This document shows, piece after piece, positions 1 through 7,886 of a stretch of 64,000 nt of DNA. This DNA comes from JAWRCU01 sp033542235. Its GTDB lineage: Bacteria; Pseudomonadota; Alphaproteobacteria; Rhizobiales; Rhizobiaceae. The stretch covers positions 186,001 through 250,000 of the forward strand of contig NZ_JAWRCU010000003.1 of NCBI RefSeq assembly GCF_033542235.1, read 5' to 3'. Under the pieces are notes generated by a model, which was given only the letters and a program-made list of their open reading frames with translations, ran no database searches and was not told the origin of the DNA. The position numbers and the translations under genes are program-made. Positions within the stretch are counted from its first letter, which is position 1. Every line of letters starts with the position of its first letter.

Positions 1-572
1 GCCTGCGTCGCTCGATGTCGGTTCCACAGTAGAGGAGGTTTGACCCTCGGACTGCGGTGGCGCCGAGAGGCATCCCCATCGAGAATGGTGATACCCTCTA
101 GGACTTCACAGTGCTCAGCGGTGCGTGGCGTGTCGTCAGTCCGGCGCTCTGCGGCGGCTTGTTCATCTACAACGTATGGCGAACAGGAGGATACGCTGCG
201 TCCGACCGACTGCGCGCAACGCGAAGCGGCGCTTTCCAGCATCGTCCGATATACTGATGAAGGATTCGTATTCGCTTGTTCATAGCTGCTAGCAACACCT
301 ACCCGCGGCCGTGCTCAGCTCTGGGCTATCTCTCCCAGACCTTGCCAGAGCCGTGATCGAATGCTGCGCGGAATACATATTCATCCTAGTTCCATAAGGC
401 TTTGCGAGGTGGATGAAATAGAAGTTTCTACAAGATTGAGAATACGAGAGCGCTTATTCTGCTTTTGTCCATGGCGTGCAGACTCTCGCGAAAACTGGCG
501 TGCGCGGCTCAGGGTGATGCAAGCGTTTGTGATGTTGGCACATCGATAAAATTTGTGCAATCGCACTGAAAA
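1..572. other. No convincing gene at left edge
   Basis: I see no supported gene here. The short open frames lack recognisable motifs, good ribosome sites or family features. The stretch lies beyond the 3' end of the integrase gene and is probably non-coding or decayed DNA of the same accessory region. Confidence 0.4.
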
Positions 573-729
573 CGACAACATCTTGGAAATAAACCGCAAC
601 ATTGCGTTACATCTAGACAATAAAAATAGCTATTTTGTTGTCACCCCATGGGCTCTGAAGCCGTTTTTGGCACGCTAAGCGGCTCAATATGTTGATGATG
701 TTGTCAAACTTATAAGCGAATGACAACAT
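573..729. repeat. Four copies of an ATGTTGTCA box near the integrase
   Basis: The 9-mer ATGTTGTCA, with at most one mismatch, occurs at 573-581 (minus), 635-643 (plus), 698-706 (plus) and 721-729 (minus). The first three are spaced 62 and 63 bases apart. They lie just beyond the 3' end of the tyrosine recombinase gene, where arm-type Int-binding sites of an attachment region would be expected. The function is inferred from position and repetition only. Confidence 0.4.
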
Positions 730-754
730 GGACATACACGCATTGCATGCAAAG

Positions 755-1745
755 CTACCCGAGACGATCAACCAAGTCTTCGGCTTTGAGGTGGCTGTAG
801 CGCCGAAGCATGCGTAACTCCTTATGTCCACTTATGCTCGACACTTCCATCACATTCAAGCCGAGTTCGAACAAGCGGCTTACAGCCTCGTGGCGCAAGT
901 CGTGGAAACGAAGATCGATAATTCACCCGCTGAAGTAGACGACGCCAGGCTTGCTCCAAGGCACCAGCGGTAAGAGGAAAGATCGTAGATACGTCTACTG
1001 ATGCCTTCTCCTTCCAGTCCATGAGCGCCTGGTAGGCGCGCTGAGACAGCGGCACCTCTCGACCTTCGCCATTTTTGGTCATGTGCAGCTTGGCGACACG
1101 CCGATTGTGCGAGATATCGCTCCACCGCAGCCCAAGCAATTCGCTTCGGCGCATCCCGGTCTCGATGGCGATGATGAGTAGGGTTTTGAGACACGGTGTC
1201 TTGCCACCGTCACAGCCATCCAGCAGGCGCTGCTCCTCGTCGCCAGTTAGTCGTCGGCTGCGCTCGTTTCGTATCACCGGACGACGCACGAGCTTTAAGA
1301 CGTTGCGGCTCAGCGGCAGACCCCAATCACGGATCGCGACCTCGATGACGTGGCTGAGGATAGCAAGCTCTCGGACTGTCGTAGATGAAGCTACGCTCTG
1401 GAGCCGCTCGTCCCGGAACGAGGCGATATCCTGCTGGCTCAACCCGATCATCGTCCTATATGCAAGTTCGTGGCGGCGCAGCACGTCGATCCGCTGGATC
1501 TCCTGGACTGCCCCGCGCTTGGTTGGAGAAATCTCGCGCTGGTAACGCTCAAGCAGGTCACCGAGCGTGGTGAACTCCAAGATCTTCGTGTCCGGTGCTG
1601 CACCGAACCTGTCGACCTGCGCTTCAAGTTCGCGCGCCCACTTGTCAGCTTCTCCTTTTGTGTCGAAGCTCTTGCATCGGGGTTTCATACCGCGCCGGCG
1701 AACCTGTGCTTGCCAGCGCCCTCTGAGCTTTCGGATCGTCGCCAC
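755..1745 (-). pseudogene. Frameshifted tyrosine recombinase (phage-type integrase)
   Basis: The product would be a tyrosine site-specific recombinase of about 330 residues that integrates or excises a mobile element. Reading from 1745 gives an N-terminal arm and core-binding region, then the catalytic domain with the first Arg in ETGMRRSELLGLRW and the Lys hairpin TKNGEGREVPLS. Near 920-928 the frame breaks. The rest continues in another frame to a TAG at 755-757 and contains HDLRHEA, SGHK and the nucleophile Tyr of RRYSHL. All catalytic residues survive, so the break (about two bases missing relative to the expected AG-I junction) is recent or a sequencing error. As written, the unbroken frame from 1745 ends in unrelated residues at 822. 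Confidence 0.8.
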
Positions 1746-1895
1746 CGTGGTCTCCAGCGCGTGTTGTTAATCACGCGTAGGATGCCCTCGGAGGGTTGCC
1801 AAGGAATATCCCGGTGCTTCGGTCTCTGTGCTCGGGTGGTGTGATTTCCACGATCAGGCTACAAGGCAAATTCGATACGCAGGAGATGGACCGCA

Positions 1896-2303
1896 TTGCT
1901 CATGTTTAGCATTAAACCGAAATGGGCGCGTATGATCGCAACTGGGGAGAAGTCTTACGAGCTACGACGTAGGCCTCCACCAGCTAGCGCTATAGGTAAA
2001 GTCGCGCTGATCTACAGCACTGCTCCGGATTCTAAAGTGATGTGCACATGTCATGTGTCAGAGATAGTTGTTCGACCAAAAGACGCACTTTGGGATGACA
2101 TCGGAAGCAGAACTGGCTGCCTCGAGTCCGAGTATATGGCTTACTTCGCCGGCTTAGATTATGCGAGCGCCATACGGCTCAGCTTGATCGAGAAAGTCTT
2201 TCCGCCGATATCGCGACGCGAACTGGAAATGACATACGATTTCAAGCCTCCGCAGTCCTGGCGATGGGCGGATTCTCTGAAGGCTTTGATTGGCACATCA
2301 TGA
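1896..2303 (+). CDS. ASCH-domain protein
   Basis: A 135-residue protein of the ASCH/PUA-like fold. It begins with the typical SIKPKWARMIATGEKSYELR, holding the ASCH signature G-x-K-x-x-E-x-R, followed by a strand with IYSTAP. ASCH domains bind RNA or modified nucleosides, and one member (YqfB) hydrolyses N4-acetylcytidine; which applies here is unknown. The start is TTG at 1896, 9 bases after AGGAGA; ATG at 1902 is the alternative. Its stop overlaps the start of the P-loop gene (ATGA at 2300-2303), so the two are translationally coupled. Base composition is lower in GC than the chromosomal block to the right, consistent with acquired DNA. Confidence 0.72.
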   Translation: MLMFSIKPKWARMIATGEKSYELRRRPPPASAIGKVALIYSTAPDSKVMCTCHVSEIVVRPKDALWDDIGSRTGCLESEYMAYFAGLDYASAIRLSLIEKVFPPISRRELEMTYDFKPPQSWRWADSLKALIGTS

Positions 2304-2809
2304 TTTTTGTAGGCGGCGCATCAGGAACGGGCAAAACAACAGCAATCGAGCGGTTCGTTAATCGACATCCCGGCTTTTTGCATTTGCGAGCGAGCTCCAT
2401 TCTTCGAAACTGCGGACGGCCAATCCAGAATCTATCTCTGCTAGAACTCAAGGAGAACCAGCGCCTCCTTCGAAAAGGGCTGCTGAGAATGCATCTATCA
2501 CCAACGACCATACTGGACGGGCATATGACGGTGCCCGCCGAGAATACACTCTTTCAAGTGCCTGCATCGTTTTTCGAGGGGCTCGCCCTGAGCGCATTTG
2601 TGCTTCTGTGGACGGAGCCTTCGCAACTACTGCAGCGTAGGGGGCAACCGATCAGTCCACAGGCCTTGGCGGCGATCGAAGAGTTGCAGCACTCGGAGCG
2701 TCAGCAGATGCACCGCGTGGCGGCACATTATGGATGTCCAGTGGAAATCCTTAGTTCGAAAGAGGACTACCTGCTCGAGAGAATCCTACTGCAGCATGGG
2801 ACCCGCTAG
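2300..2809 (+). CDS. P-loop nucleotide/nucleoside kinase-like ATPase
   Basis: A 169-residue P-loop NTPase. Walker A is GGASGTGKTT at residues 4-13, and further on come KENQRLLRKG and ILDGHM, which resemble the NQ and DGH elements of adenylate-kinase-like and AAA_33 kinases. No second domain is visible. The start at 2300 is chosen because its ATG overlaps the stop of the ASCH gene; an in-frame GTG-like upstream extension would lie wholly inside that gene. The last 24 bases overlap the 3' end of the convergent GNAT gene. Phosphorylation of a nucleotide or RNA end is a reasonable guess, but the substrate is unknown. Confidence 0.65.
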   Translation: MIFVGGASGTGKTTAIERFVNRHPGFLHLRASSILRNCGRPIQNLSLLELKENQRLLRKGLLRMHLSPTTILDGHMTVPAENTLFQVPASFFEGLALSAFVLLWTEPSQLLQRRGQPISPQALAAIEELQHSERQQMHRVAAHYGCPVEILSSKEDYLLERILLQHGTR

Positions 2810-3274
2810 CGGCGTAGGCAAACTGCCATTGTAAACAAACTCGCACACACCTGGACGATAATAATCGATAGCGTGTTGCCGCAGTTCAAAGCCATTTCTT
2901 GCCAACAGCCCATGAAAATCGGCAATCGCCTCCTCTGGCACCGTCAGTGTGGGTTTCTTGCACTCTAGCCAAGTGATCGACTCATCGATAAGTCGTTGTC
3001 CGAGACCATGCTTCCGTTGGTTTGGGTGAACCCACAGCGTGCAAATCTTACGCTCGTCCGCCTCTTTCTTCAGGATCGCCAGTCCGCGCACAGAGTTGAC
3101 ATCCCGGTCAATGAGTATCCGACGAGTGCCATCGGCAAGGCCAGGAATGACCTTTAAGGCAAACCAATCCTCGATGTCGGGATAAAATCTCGCAAACGAG
3201 GAAATTAAGCTCAAAGCCGTCGAATCGACATGGGTCCGAGCGATCTCCGCGCTATCTACGCAATTCAACTGCAT
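2786..3274 (-). CDS. GNAT family N-acetyltransferase
   Basis: A 162-residue acetyltransferase of the GNAT fold. The acetyl-CoA motif A is visible as LWVHPNQRKHGLGQRLIDES (Q/R-x-x-G-x-G/L pattern), followed by the C-terminal strand and helix ending with GLLARNGFELR. The substrate cannot be told from the sequence. It converges on the ASCH/P-loop pair and overlaps the latter by 24 bases, so the three form a compact accessory cluster. GC is low compared with the core genes. ATG at 3274. Confidence 0.75.
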   Translation of the reverse strand: MQLNCVDSAEIARTHVDSTALSLISSFARFYPDIEDWFALKVIPGLADGTRRILIDRDVNSVRGLAILKKEADERKICTLWVHPNQRKHGLGQRLIDESITWLECKKPTLTVPEEAIADFHGLLARNGFELRQHAIDYYRPGVCEFVYNGSLPTPLAGPMLQ

Positions 3275-3337
3275 GAGATCTCCCCACTACGACGAATCAT
3301 TAATATATACCCTGAACTGCCCTTAATGTAGGGGCAG

Positions 3338-4504
3338 TCAATCTCTCTGACGCCGCAGAGGCCATTTTTTTGCAGCGACTGCAAGGCCGCATGCGAGGAG
3401 GACTAACCAGAGCGCGGCGGTAGCTACCTCCCAGCCGCGGGGCGTCTGGAAAGGAAGCAGATACCACGAGGGTGTTACATCACTCTTAAGCAGACGGGCC
3501 GCAGAGGCATGAAGGCCGCTACCAATGGCGCCGAGCGCAACCACCAAGAGGATATAAAGCAGCACGTTGCCTTTCGACCGTCGGAATTTTGCAAGCGTGA
3601 CGAAATCCCCGACATCAGCGCCCCCGTTTGCCTTTCTCCAGTGGTAGATAAGCATGTTTCTGGCTGAACCTGGAGGAAAATCCGCGCCAAGATAGCCATC
3701 CCATTCCGGTTCCATGCGTCTTATCTTTCGGAAGTTCGCATGAGAGGCAACAAGATCAAAACTAATGTCGCGCACCAGAAAGTAATGTATTGCAATTATG
3801 TCCGGAACGATCCAATCGTTTGCTTTAGCTGAATCCAAAACGACCTCTGGAATACTTCGAGATTCGTTCACGCGTATTTCTGTTATTTCTGATGTTGTGG
3901 TGGAACTTAGTATCCATCCATCCTCACTGCTGACATCCGAGCTAAATACGCGGGCTGCTTCTTTCTTTAAAATGAAACGAAATCGGATGTAATGCTCACC
4001 CGGAGATTCGAACCTCAAGCAGAAATCGCGATCAAGTCGGACGACGAAGCCATCCGGCGCACTTGCTGGAAAATTAGACACGCAATTTATATCTTTGCTC
4101 ACATTAATTGTATGAACACTCAAAACGTGATCGTTATTCTGCCGTAGATAAAATGTATCGTCGCTTCCGTCTGCAGATTGCACATCTAAGACTTCGTTGA
4201 ATACGGCGCTAGCAATCTCTTTTTCTCGCAAAAGGTGGCCGAGGTCTTCCAAGCGACACTGGCCGGCTGGAAACGGAACATACAAATTGAGAGCCCCGAT
4301 ATCGCGAGGCTCCAAAATCCTTATTCCCACATCTAGATAATTGATTTCGCGCTCGTTGCGCCCTCGACCGATTCGCCGCCACAGGTTCACGTGGAGCTCA
4401 AGGCTCGGCCGCTTATCTTTAACAGGATGGTTCTTATTTCTTTGATACCAAAGACCGAGCGCCGGCAGGCTCATTGAATCACCAATACAAGGAGTTGTCG
4501 GCAC
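3338..4504 (-). CDS. Unrecognised protein with C-terminal membrane hairpin
   Basis: 388 residues from GTG at 4504; ATG at 4474 (giving MSLPALGLWY) is an equally good start. I do not recognise the family. The first 300 residues look soluble and strand-rich. Two hydrophobic segments follow, about residues 313-332 and 360-378, ending in the basic tail KKWPLRRQRD, so a large domain is anchored by a C-terminal hairpin. Codon use and GC are well below the core genes. It lies next to the 3' end of tRNA-Ser, a usual island position. A soluble sensor plus two membrane helices is an arrangement used by some defence effectors, but nothing here proves that. Confidence 0.6.
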   Translation of the reverse strand: MPTTPCIGDSMSLPALGLWYQRNKNHPVKDKRPSLELHVNLWRRIGRGRNEREINYLDVGIRILEPRDIGALNLYVPFPAGQCRLEDLGHLLREKEIASAVFNEVLDVQSADGSDDTFYLRQNNDHVLSVHTINVSKDINCVSNFPASAPDGFVVRLDRDFCLRFESPGEHYIRFRFILKKEAARVFSSDVSSEDGWILSSTTTSEITEIRVNESRSIPEVVLDSAKANDWIVPDIIAIHYFLVRDISFDLVASHANFRKIRRMEPEWDGYLGADFPPGSARNMLIYHWRKANGGADVGDFVTLAKFRRSKGNVLLYILLVVALGAIGSGLHASAARLLKSDVTPSWYLLPFQTPRGWEVATAALWLVLLACGLAVAAKKWPLRRQRD

Positions 4505-4660
4505 CCTATTTCAACCTTTGCGCGACGCGCAAGATTGCTGGCGAGTGGCGAGTGCCTTAAGTGTGGCAGATTGCAAAGCACATCGCGTAGTTGTGGGTCA
4601 CGACTGCACCCAGGCATCCGGGGCTTCTCGAATATCGCACTGATTTATCAAGGAAACCCA

Positions 4661-4750
4661 TGGCGGAGAGGGGGGGATTCGAACCCCCGATACCCTTGCG
4701 AGTATGCCGCATTTCGAGTGCGGTGCATTCAACCGCTCTGCCACCTCTCC
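4661..4750 (-). tRNA. tRNA-Ser(CGA)
   Basis: On the minus strand the sequence folds as a class II tRNA: 5' GGAGAGG pairs with 3' CCTCTCC, the anticodon stem CCGCA/TGCGG encloses loop CTCGAAA with anticodon CGA, there is a long variable arm, and the T loop is GGTTCGAATCC. CCA is encoded at 4663-4661. It reads UCG serine codons. Its 3' end faces the accessory region on the left, the usual orientation when a tRNA gene is an island insertion site, although the integrase lies 3 kb away and no duplicate of the 3' end was seen. Confidence 0.95.
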
Positions 4751-4939
4751 AACAGGTGAGCGCCCGGTTGCGGCGCGGCGCACTCCATAACGGCTCGCCG
4801 CCTTGCCTGCAAGGTGATTTCGAAGGCCGGGCACAGACAATATGGGAAGACGAGACGGCCGGCGCAAATGTGCGTCGCCCAGCGGCCAGACAGCCTTGTC
4901 GCGATCAGCGATGTCGCCGCGATTATCGACGCCCTCCGG

Positions 4940-5194
4940 CTATTCGCGATGCTCGGCCAGCACCCGCGCTTCGTCCGCGGCCTCCACGAATGCTTCCCGG
5001 GCCCGCGCGGGTGAGACATGTCCATGTATCGCGCCCTGGCAGGCGCGCAGCGCTGCGAGATGCTTCGCGCTCCCTTGTCCGTGCCAGTTGCCGGTCAGCA
5101 TCGCGATCGCCTGACGGGCGCTCGACACGTAGCGAATGTCGCCGGTAAATCCTGCCGAGACCGGCACGGGACTGGAAAACCAACCCTCTTTCAT
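4940..5194 (-). CDS. DUF982 family protein
   Basis: An 84-residue protein of the DUF982 family, found mainly in Rhizobiales. It shows the family pattern WFSSPVPVSAGFTGDIRYVS, then an Ala-rich helix, a conserved Cys in ACQGAIHG, and AREAFVEAADEAR near the end. The function is not known. The start at 5194 is favoured over an upstream in-frame codon at 5218 because AGGAGG lies seven bases before this ATG. It stands alone, divergent from the prohibitin-like gene, and is the first core-type gene after tRNA-Ser. Confidence 0.8.
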   Translation of the reverse strand: MKEGWFSSPVPVSAGFTGDIRYVSSARQAIAMLTGNWHGQGSAKHLAALRACQGAIHGHVSPARAREAFVEAADEARVLAEHRE

Positions 5195-5348
5195 GGTCGG
5201 ACCTCCTGAATTCGTCACGGATGAGTATCACGGGAGGTGAGCCGGGCTCCCTCCCGATGCATCTGAAGCCGACATTCGTGCGCTTCGGATACTAACGTGC
5301 GGCGACGATATTCGCTGCACCGCAGGTCAACCACGGTCATCGTATATG

Positions 5349-5403
5349 GCGCGGCGCTGGTGACCCCCTCCCCCTTGTGGGGAGGGGGTCACCAGCGCCG
5401 CGC
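5349..5403. repeat. Perfect 25-bp inverted repeat with 5-base loop
   Basis: The left arm runs from 5349 to 5373 and the right arm from 5379 to 5403. They are exact reverse complements separated by CTTGT, and the core includes CTGGTGACCCCCTCCCC. There is no T-run after it, so it is a palindromic intergenic repeat rather than a standard terminator. Confidence 0.85.
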
Positions 5404-5410
5404 CTTCGCT

Positions 5411-5461
5411 CAAAAGGGGAGAGGTGGTTCCGAAGCGAACCGGAGCGGGGTCGACCTCGTA
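5411..5461. repeat. Intergenic repeat related to the 58.7-kb element
   Basis: The segment carrying GGGGAGAGGTGGTTC, then CGAAGCGAACCGGAG and GTCGACCTC, recurs with small changes at 58800-58852. It is a dispersed intergenic repeat with no coding potential. Confidence 0.65.
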
Positions 5462-5635
5462 GGCGATTGCGCTGGCCGGCGAAGAAACTGCACCCACAGC
5501 GAAGACGAGCTTTACGATCCGCAAGCCAAAAGCCGAAATTCCGTGCTAGGCATTCTCCCGTACGGCGTTCGGTCCGCGCCATGACGGGGTGTGGCCTGGC
5601 AGCATTGGCGGCCAGAGCATTAGGGGGTTGCAGAA

Positions 5636-6529
5636 ATGGCCAGGATTCCTGGAATAGGGCTCGGCGTCGCCGCCGTCCTGTTGTTGCTCATCGCATTCTT
5701 CAGCTCGTGGTTCACCATAGACGAAGGCGAGCGCGGCGTGCTGCTCACCAATGGCGCCGTGTCCGGCGTGGTGGATCCGGGCCTTCACTTCAAGCTTCCG
5801 ATCTTCCAGACGGTCGCCAAGATTTCGCTCCGCCAGCAGGTCGTCTACTGGACCTGCACGAGCTCGTGCGGCTCCGACGAGCGGCCGGTCATGCAGGCCT
5901 ATTCCAAGGACCAGCAGCCGGCCGACCTCAGGGTGACGGTGAACTTCCATGTGCCCGCCTCGGAGGTGGTCGACGTCTATACCAATTACGGCAGCGTCGA
6001 GGCCCTTGCCGATCGCGTCATTGCCCGAAAGGCTCCGCAGGAGATCAAGGTCGTCTTCGGCCAGGTCGATGCGGTGTCGGTGATCCAGAACCGGGCCGAC
6101 TTCAACGCGAAGGCCGCGGCTGCGCTGGGCAAGGCGGCCGATGGACCGGTCATCATCGACAGCGTGCAGATCGAGAATATCGACTTTTCGGATGCATATG
6201 AGGCGGCGGTCGAAGCCCGGATGATGGCCCAGGTCGAGGTCCAGAAAAGGCAGCAGCAGCTCGCGCAGGAAAAGATCAATGCGGAGATCGCGGTAACGCA
6301 GGCGCAGGGCCGCGCCGACAGCGTCAAGGCAGAAGCCGATGCTTCGGCCTACCAGACCCGCGTGAACGGCGAGGCCGAGGCGGCCGCGATCGAAGCGCGC
6401 GGCAGGGCGATCGCCAACAACCCGCTGCTCATCGAGTTGACGCGGGCGGAGCGCTGGGACGGAAAGCTTCCCGTGACGATGCTGCCTGGCAGCACCGTTC
6501 CCTTCCTCGAAGTGGGGCCGAAACAGTAA
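5636..6529 (+). CDS. SPFH/Band 7 (prohibitin-like) membrane protein
   Basis: A 297-residue protein with an N-terminal membrane anchor (about residues 7-24, AAVLLLLIAFFSSW). An SPFH/prohibitin domain follows, with IDEGERGVLLTNGAVSGVVDPGLHFKLP, and then a long Ala/Glu/Gln-rich coiled coil (about 195-265). Such proteins form ring-like assemblies on the membrane and act as scaffolds for proteases or lipid microdomains; the specific role here is unknown. The CTCTSSCGSDE segment near residue 80 is unusual for prohibitins. It is a monocistronic gene preceding the L21/L27 operon. Confidence 0.85.
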   Translation: MARIPGIGLGVAAVLLLLIAFFSSWFTIDEGERGVLLTNGAVSGVVDPGLHFKLPIFQTVAKISLRQQVVYWTCTSSCGSDERPVMQAYSKDQQPADLRVTVNFHVPASEVVDVYTNYGSVEALADRVIARKAPQEIKVVFGQVDAVSVIQNRADFNAKAAAALGKAADGPVIIDSVQIENIDFSDAYEAAVEARMMAQVEVQKRQQQLAQEKINAEIAVTQAQGRADSVKAEADASAYQTRVNGEAEAAAIEARGRAIANNPLLIELTRAERWDGKLPVTMLPGSTVPFLEVGPKQ

Positions 6530-6791
6530 CTCGCGCCTGAAGGAGGCGGATGACGCCGCAATCGCGAAAGCTCCAAAATCATGGGCATTGTGAACCCAGG
6601 CCCGCAATACTATTGTCTCGGTGACGCTTGCGCGCCTTGACTTGCAAGGGCGCTTCGGCTACTTCGCGCCCACGTCCGGCGTGGAGTCTTCTCCGCGCCG
6701 GCTATATTTTGAACCCAACAGACTGAAAAAAAGACGGCCGACCGGCGCCTCGGCGCGCGATCAGGCCGGACCGAACAGCGAAAGGCAAATA

Positions 6792-7469
6792 ATGTTCGCA
6801 GTCATCAAAACCGGCGGCAAGCAGTATCGCGTCGTCGCCAACGACCTCCTGAAGGTCGACAGGCTCGCCGGCAACCCCGGCGACATCGTGGAGTTTTCGC
6901 AGGTTCTCGCCGTCGGCGAGGGTGCCGACGCGACCATCGGCGCGCCTCTGGTCGCCGGTGCGCTGGTGACGGCCGAGGTGGTCGAGCAGGGCCGTGGCCG
7001 CACGATCATCGCCTTCAAGAAGCGGCGCCGGCAGAATTCGCGGCGTTCGCGGGGTATCCGCCCATATGAGACGACGGTGCGCATTGCCGAGATCCTGACC
7101 AATGGCGCCAAGCCGTCGAAGAAGGCAGCGGCACCGAAGGCCGAAGCAAAGCCTGCGGTGACGGAGGCGGAAGCCAAGCCGGCCAAGCCGGCGAAGGCAG
7201 CCGCTTCGGAAGGCCACGCGGACGACGTCACGCTGATTGGCGGCGTCGGCCCGGCGCTGAAGAAGAAGCTCGAGGCCGCCGGCTACGGCACGCTGACCGC
7301 GATTGCGGCGCTCAGCGCCGAGGATGCCGCCAAGCTGGACACCGAGCTCAAGCTCGGCGGCCGCATCGAGCGGGACGAGTGGGTCGAGCAGGCCAAGGAG
7401 CTGCTCGCCGGCAAGCCGCCGCGCGCCAAGGTCGACAAGGAAGCTGCCGCCAAGGCGGAAAAAGAGTAA
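6792..7469 (+). CDS. rplU: 50S ribosomal protein L21 with long C-terminal extension
   Basis: Residues 1-103 are a normal bacterial L21 (MFAVIKTGGKQYRV, FKKRRRQNSRRSRG), a 23S rRNA-binding protein of the large subunit. Residues 104-225 are an addition: a Lys/Ala-rich linker, then a helix-hairpin-helix-like region with TLIGGVGPALKKKLEAAGYG and ending in a charged Lys/Ala tail. L21 is usually about 103 residues. The ATG at 6792 is chosen over the in-frame upstream codon at 6621 because it matches the family N terminus. rpmA follows after 26 bases, the conserved rplU-rpmA pair. Confidence 0.97.
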   Translation: MFAVIKTGGKQYRVVANDLLKVDRLAGNPGDIVEFSQVLAVGEGADATIGAPLVAGALVTAEVVEQGRGRTIIAFKKRRRQNSRRSRGIRPYETTVRIAEILTNGAKPSKKAAAPKAEAKPAVTEAEAKPAKPAKAAASEGHADDVTLIGGVGPALKKKLEAAGYGTLTAIAALSAEDAAKLDTELKLGGRIERDEWVEQAKELLAGKPPRAKVDKEAAAKAEKE

Positions 7470-7495
7470 GTTAGAGGCGAAGAAGGAGAAAACCG

Positions 7496-7765
7496 ATGGC
7501 ACATAAGAAAGCTGGCGGTTCCTCGCGCAACGGGCGCGATTCCGATGGCCGACGCCTCGGCGTGAAGAAGTTCGGCGGCGAGCAGGTGCTTGCCGGCAAC
7601 ATCATCGTGCGTCAGCGCGGCACCAAGTGGCACCCCGGCTCGAACGTGGGCATTGGCAAGGATCATACCCTGTTTGCGCTTATCGAAGGCGCAGTAGCGT
7701 TTCAAACCAAAGCCAATGGCCGCACCTACGTGTCGGTCAATCCAATGGCCGAAGCAGCGGAGTAG
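7496..7765 (+). CDS. rpmA: 50S ribosomal protein L27
   Basis: An 89-residue L27 with the classic N terminus MAHKKAGGSSRNGRDSDGRR and the GSNVGIGKDHTLFAL motif. L27 reaches toward the peptidyl-transferase centre. The length is standard. It is preceded by AGAAGGAGAA, and a rho-independent terminator follows at 7837-7866, which closes the rplU-rpmA operon. Confidence 0.98.
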   Translation: MAHKKAGGSSRNGRDSDGRRLGVKKFGGEQVLAGNIIVRQRGTKWHPGSNVGIGKDHTLFALIEGAVAFQTKANGRTYVSVNPMAEAAE

Positions 7766-7836
7766 CCGGGTCCGCACCACAAGCACCGGCGCCCCATCTC
7801 GGGAACCGGTGTCTGGCAAAGCCAGGAAAAGGATCA

Positions 7837-7866
7837 GGGGAGATGGGTCGCCATCTCCCCTTTTTC
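7837..7866 (+). terminator. Rho-independent terminator after rpmA
   Basis: A 10-bp perfect stem, GGGGAGATGG at 7837-7846 with CCATCTCCCC at 7851-7860, and a GTCG loop, followed directly by TTTTTC. It ends the rplU-rpmA transcript. Confidence 0.9.
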
Positions 7867-7886
7867 TTTGCCTGGAGGACAAAGCA

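Larger units (their letters stand above)
5195..5635. other. Gene-free stretch with repeat elements
   Basis: No supported gene. The divergent spacer between the DUF982 gene and the SPFH gene contains a perfect inverted repeat (5349-5403) and a segment at 5411-5460 related to a repeat at 58800-58850. The ribosome site of the SPFH gene lies at its right end. Confidence 0.6.

Noticed and set aside
40..285. An 81-codon frame at the left edge
   Set aside because: TTG start, biased composition, no motif and no family resemblance.
4661..4750. tRNA-Ser as the proven attachment site of the 755-1745 integrase
   Set aside because: No copy of the tRNA 3' end was found in 1-4660, and the integrase is 3 kb away. 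It remains only a possible boundary.
6621..6791. An N-terminal extension of L21
   Set aside because: In-frame codons upstream exist, but L21 proteins start at MFAVIKTGGKQY and the upstream residues have no similarity.
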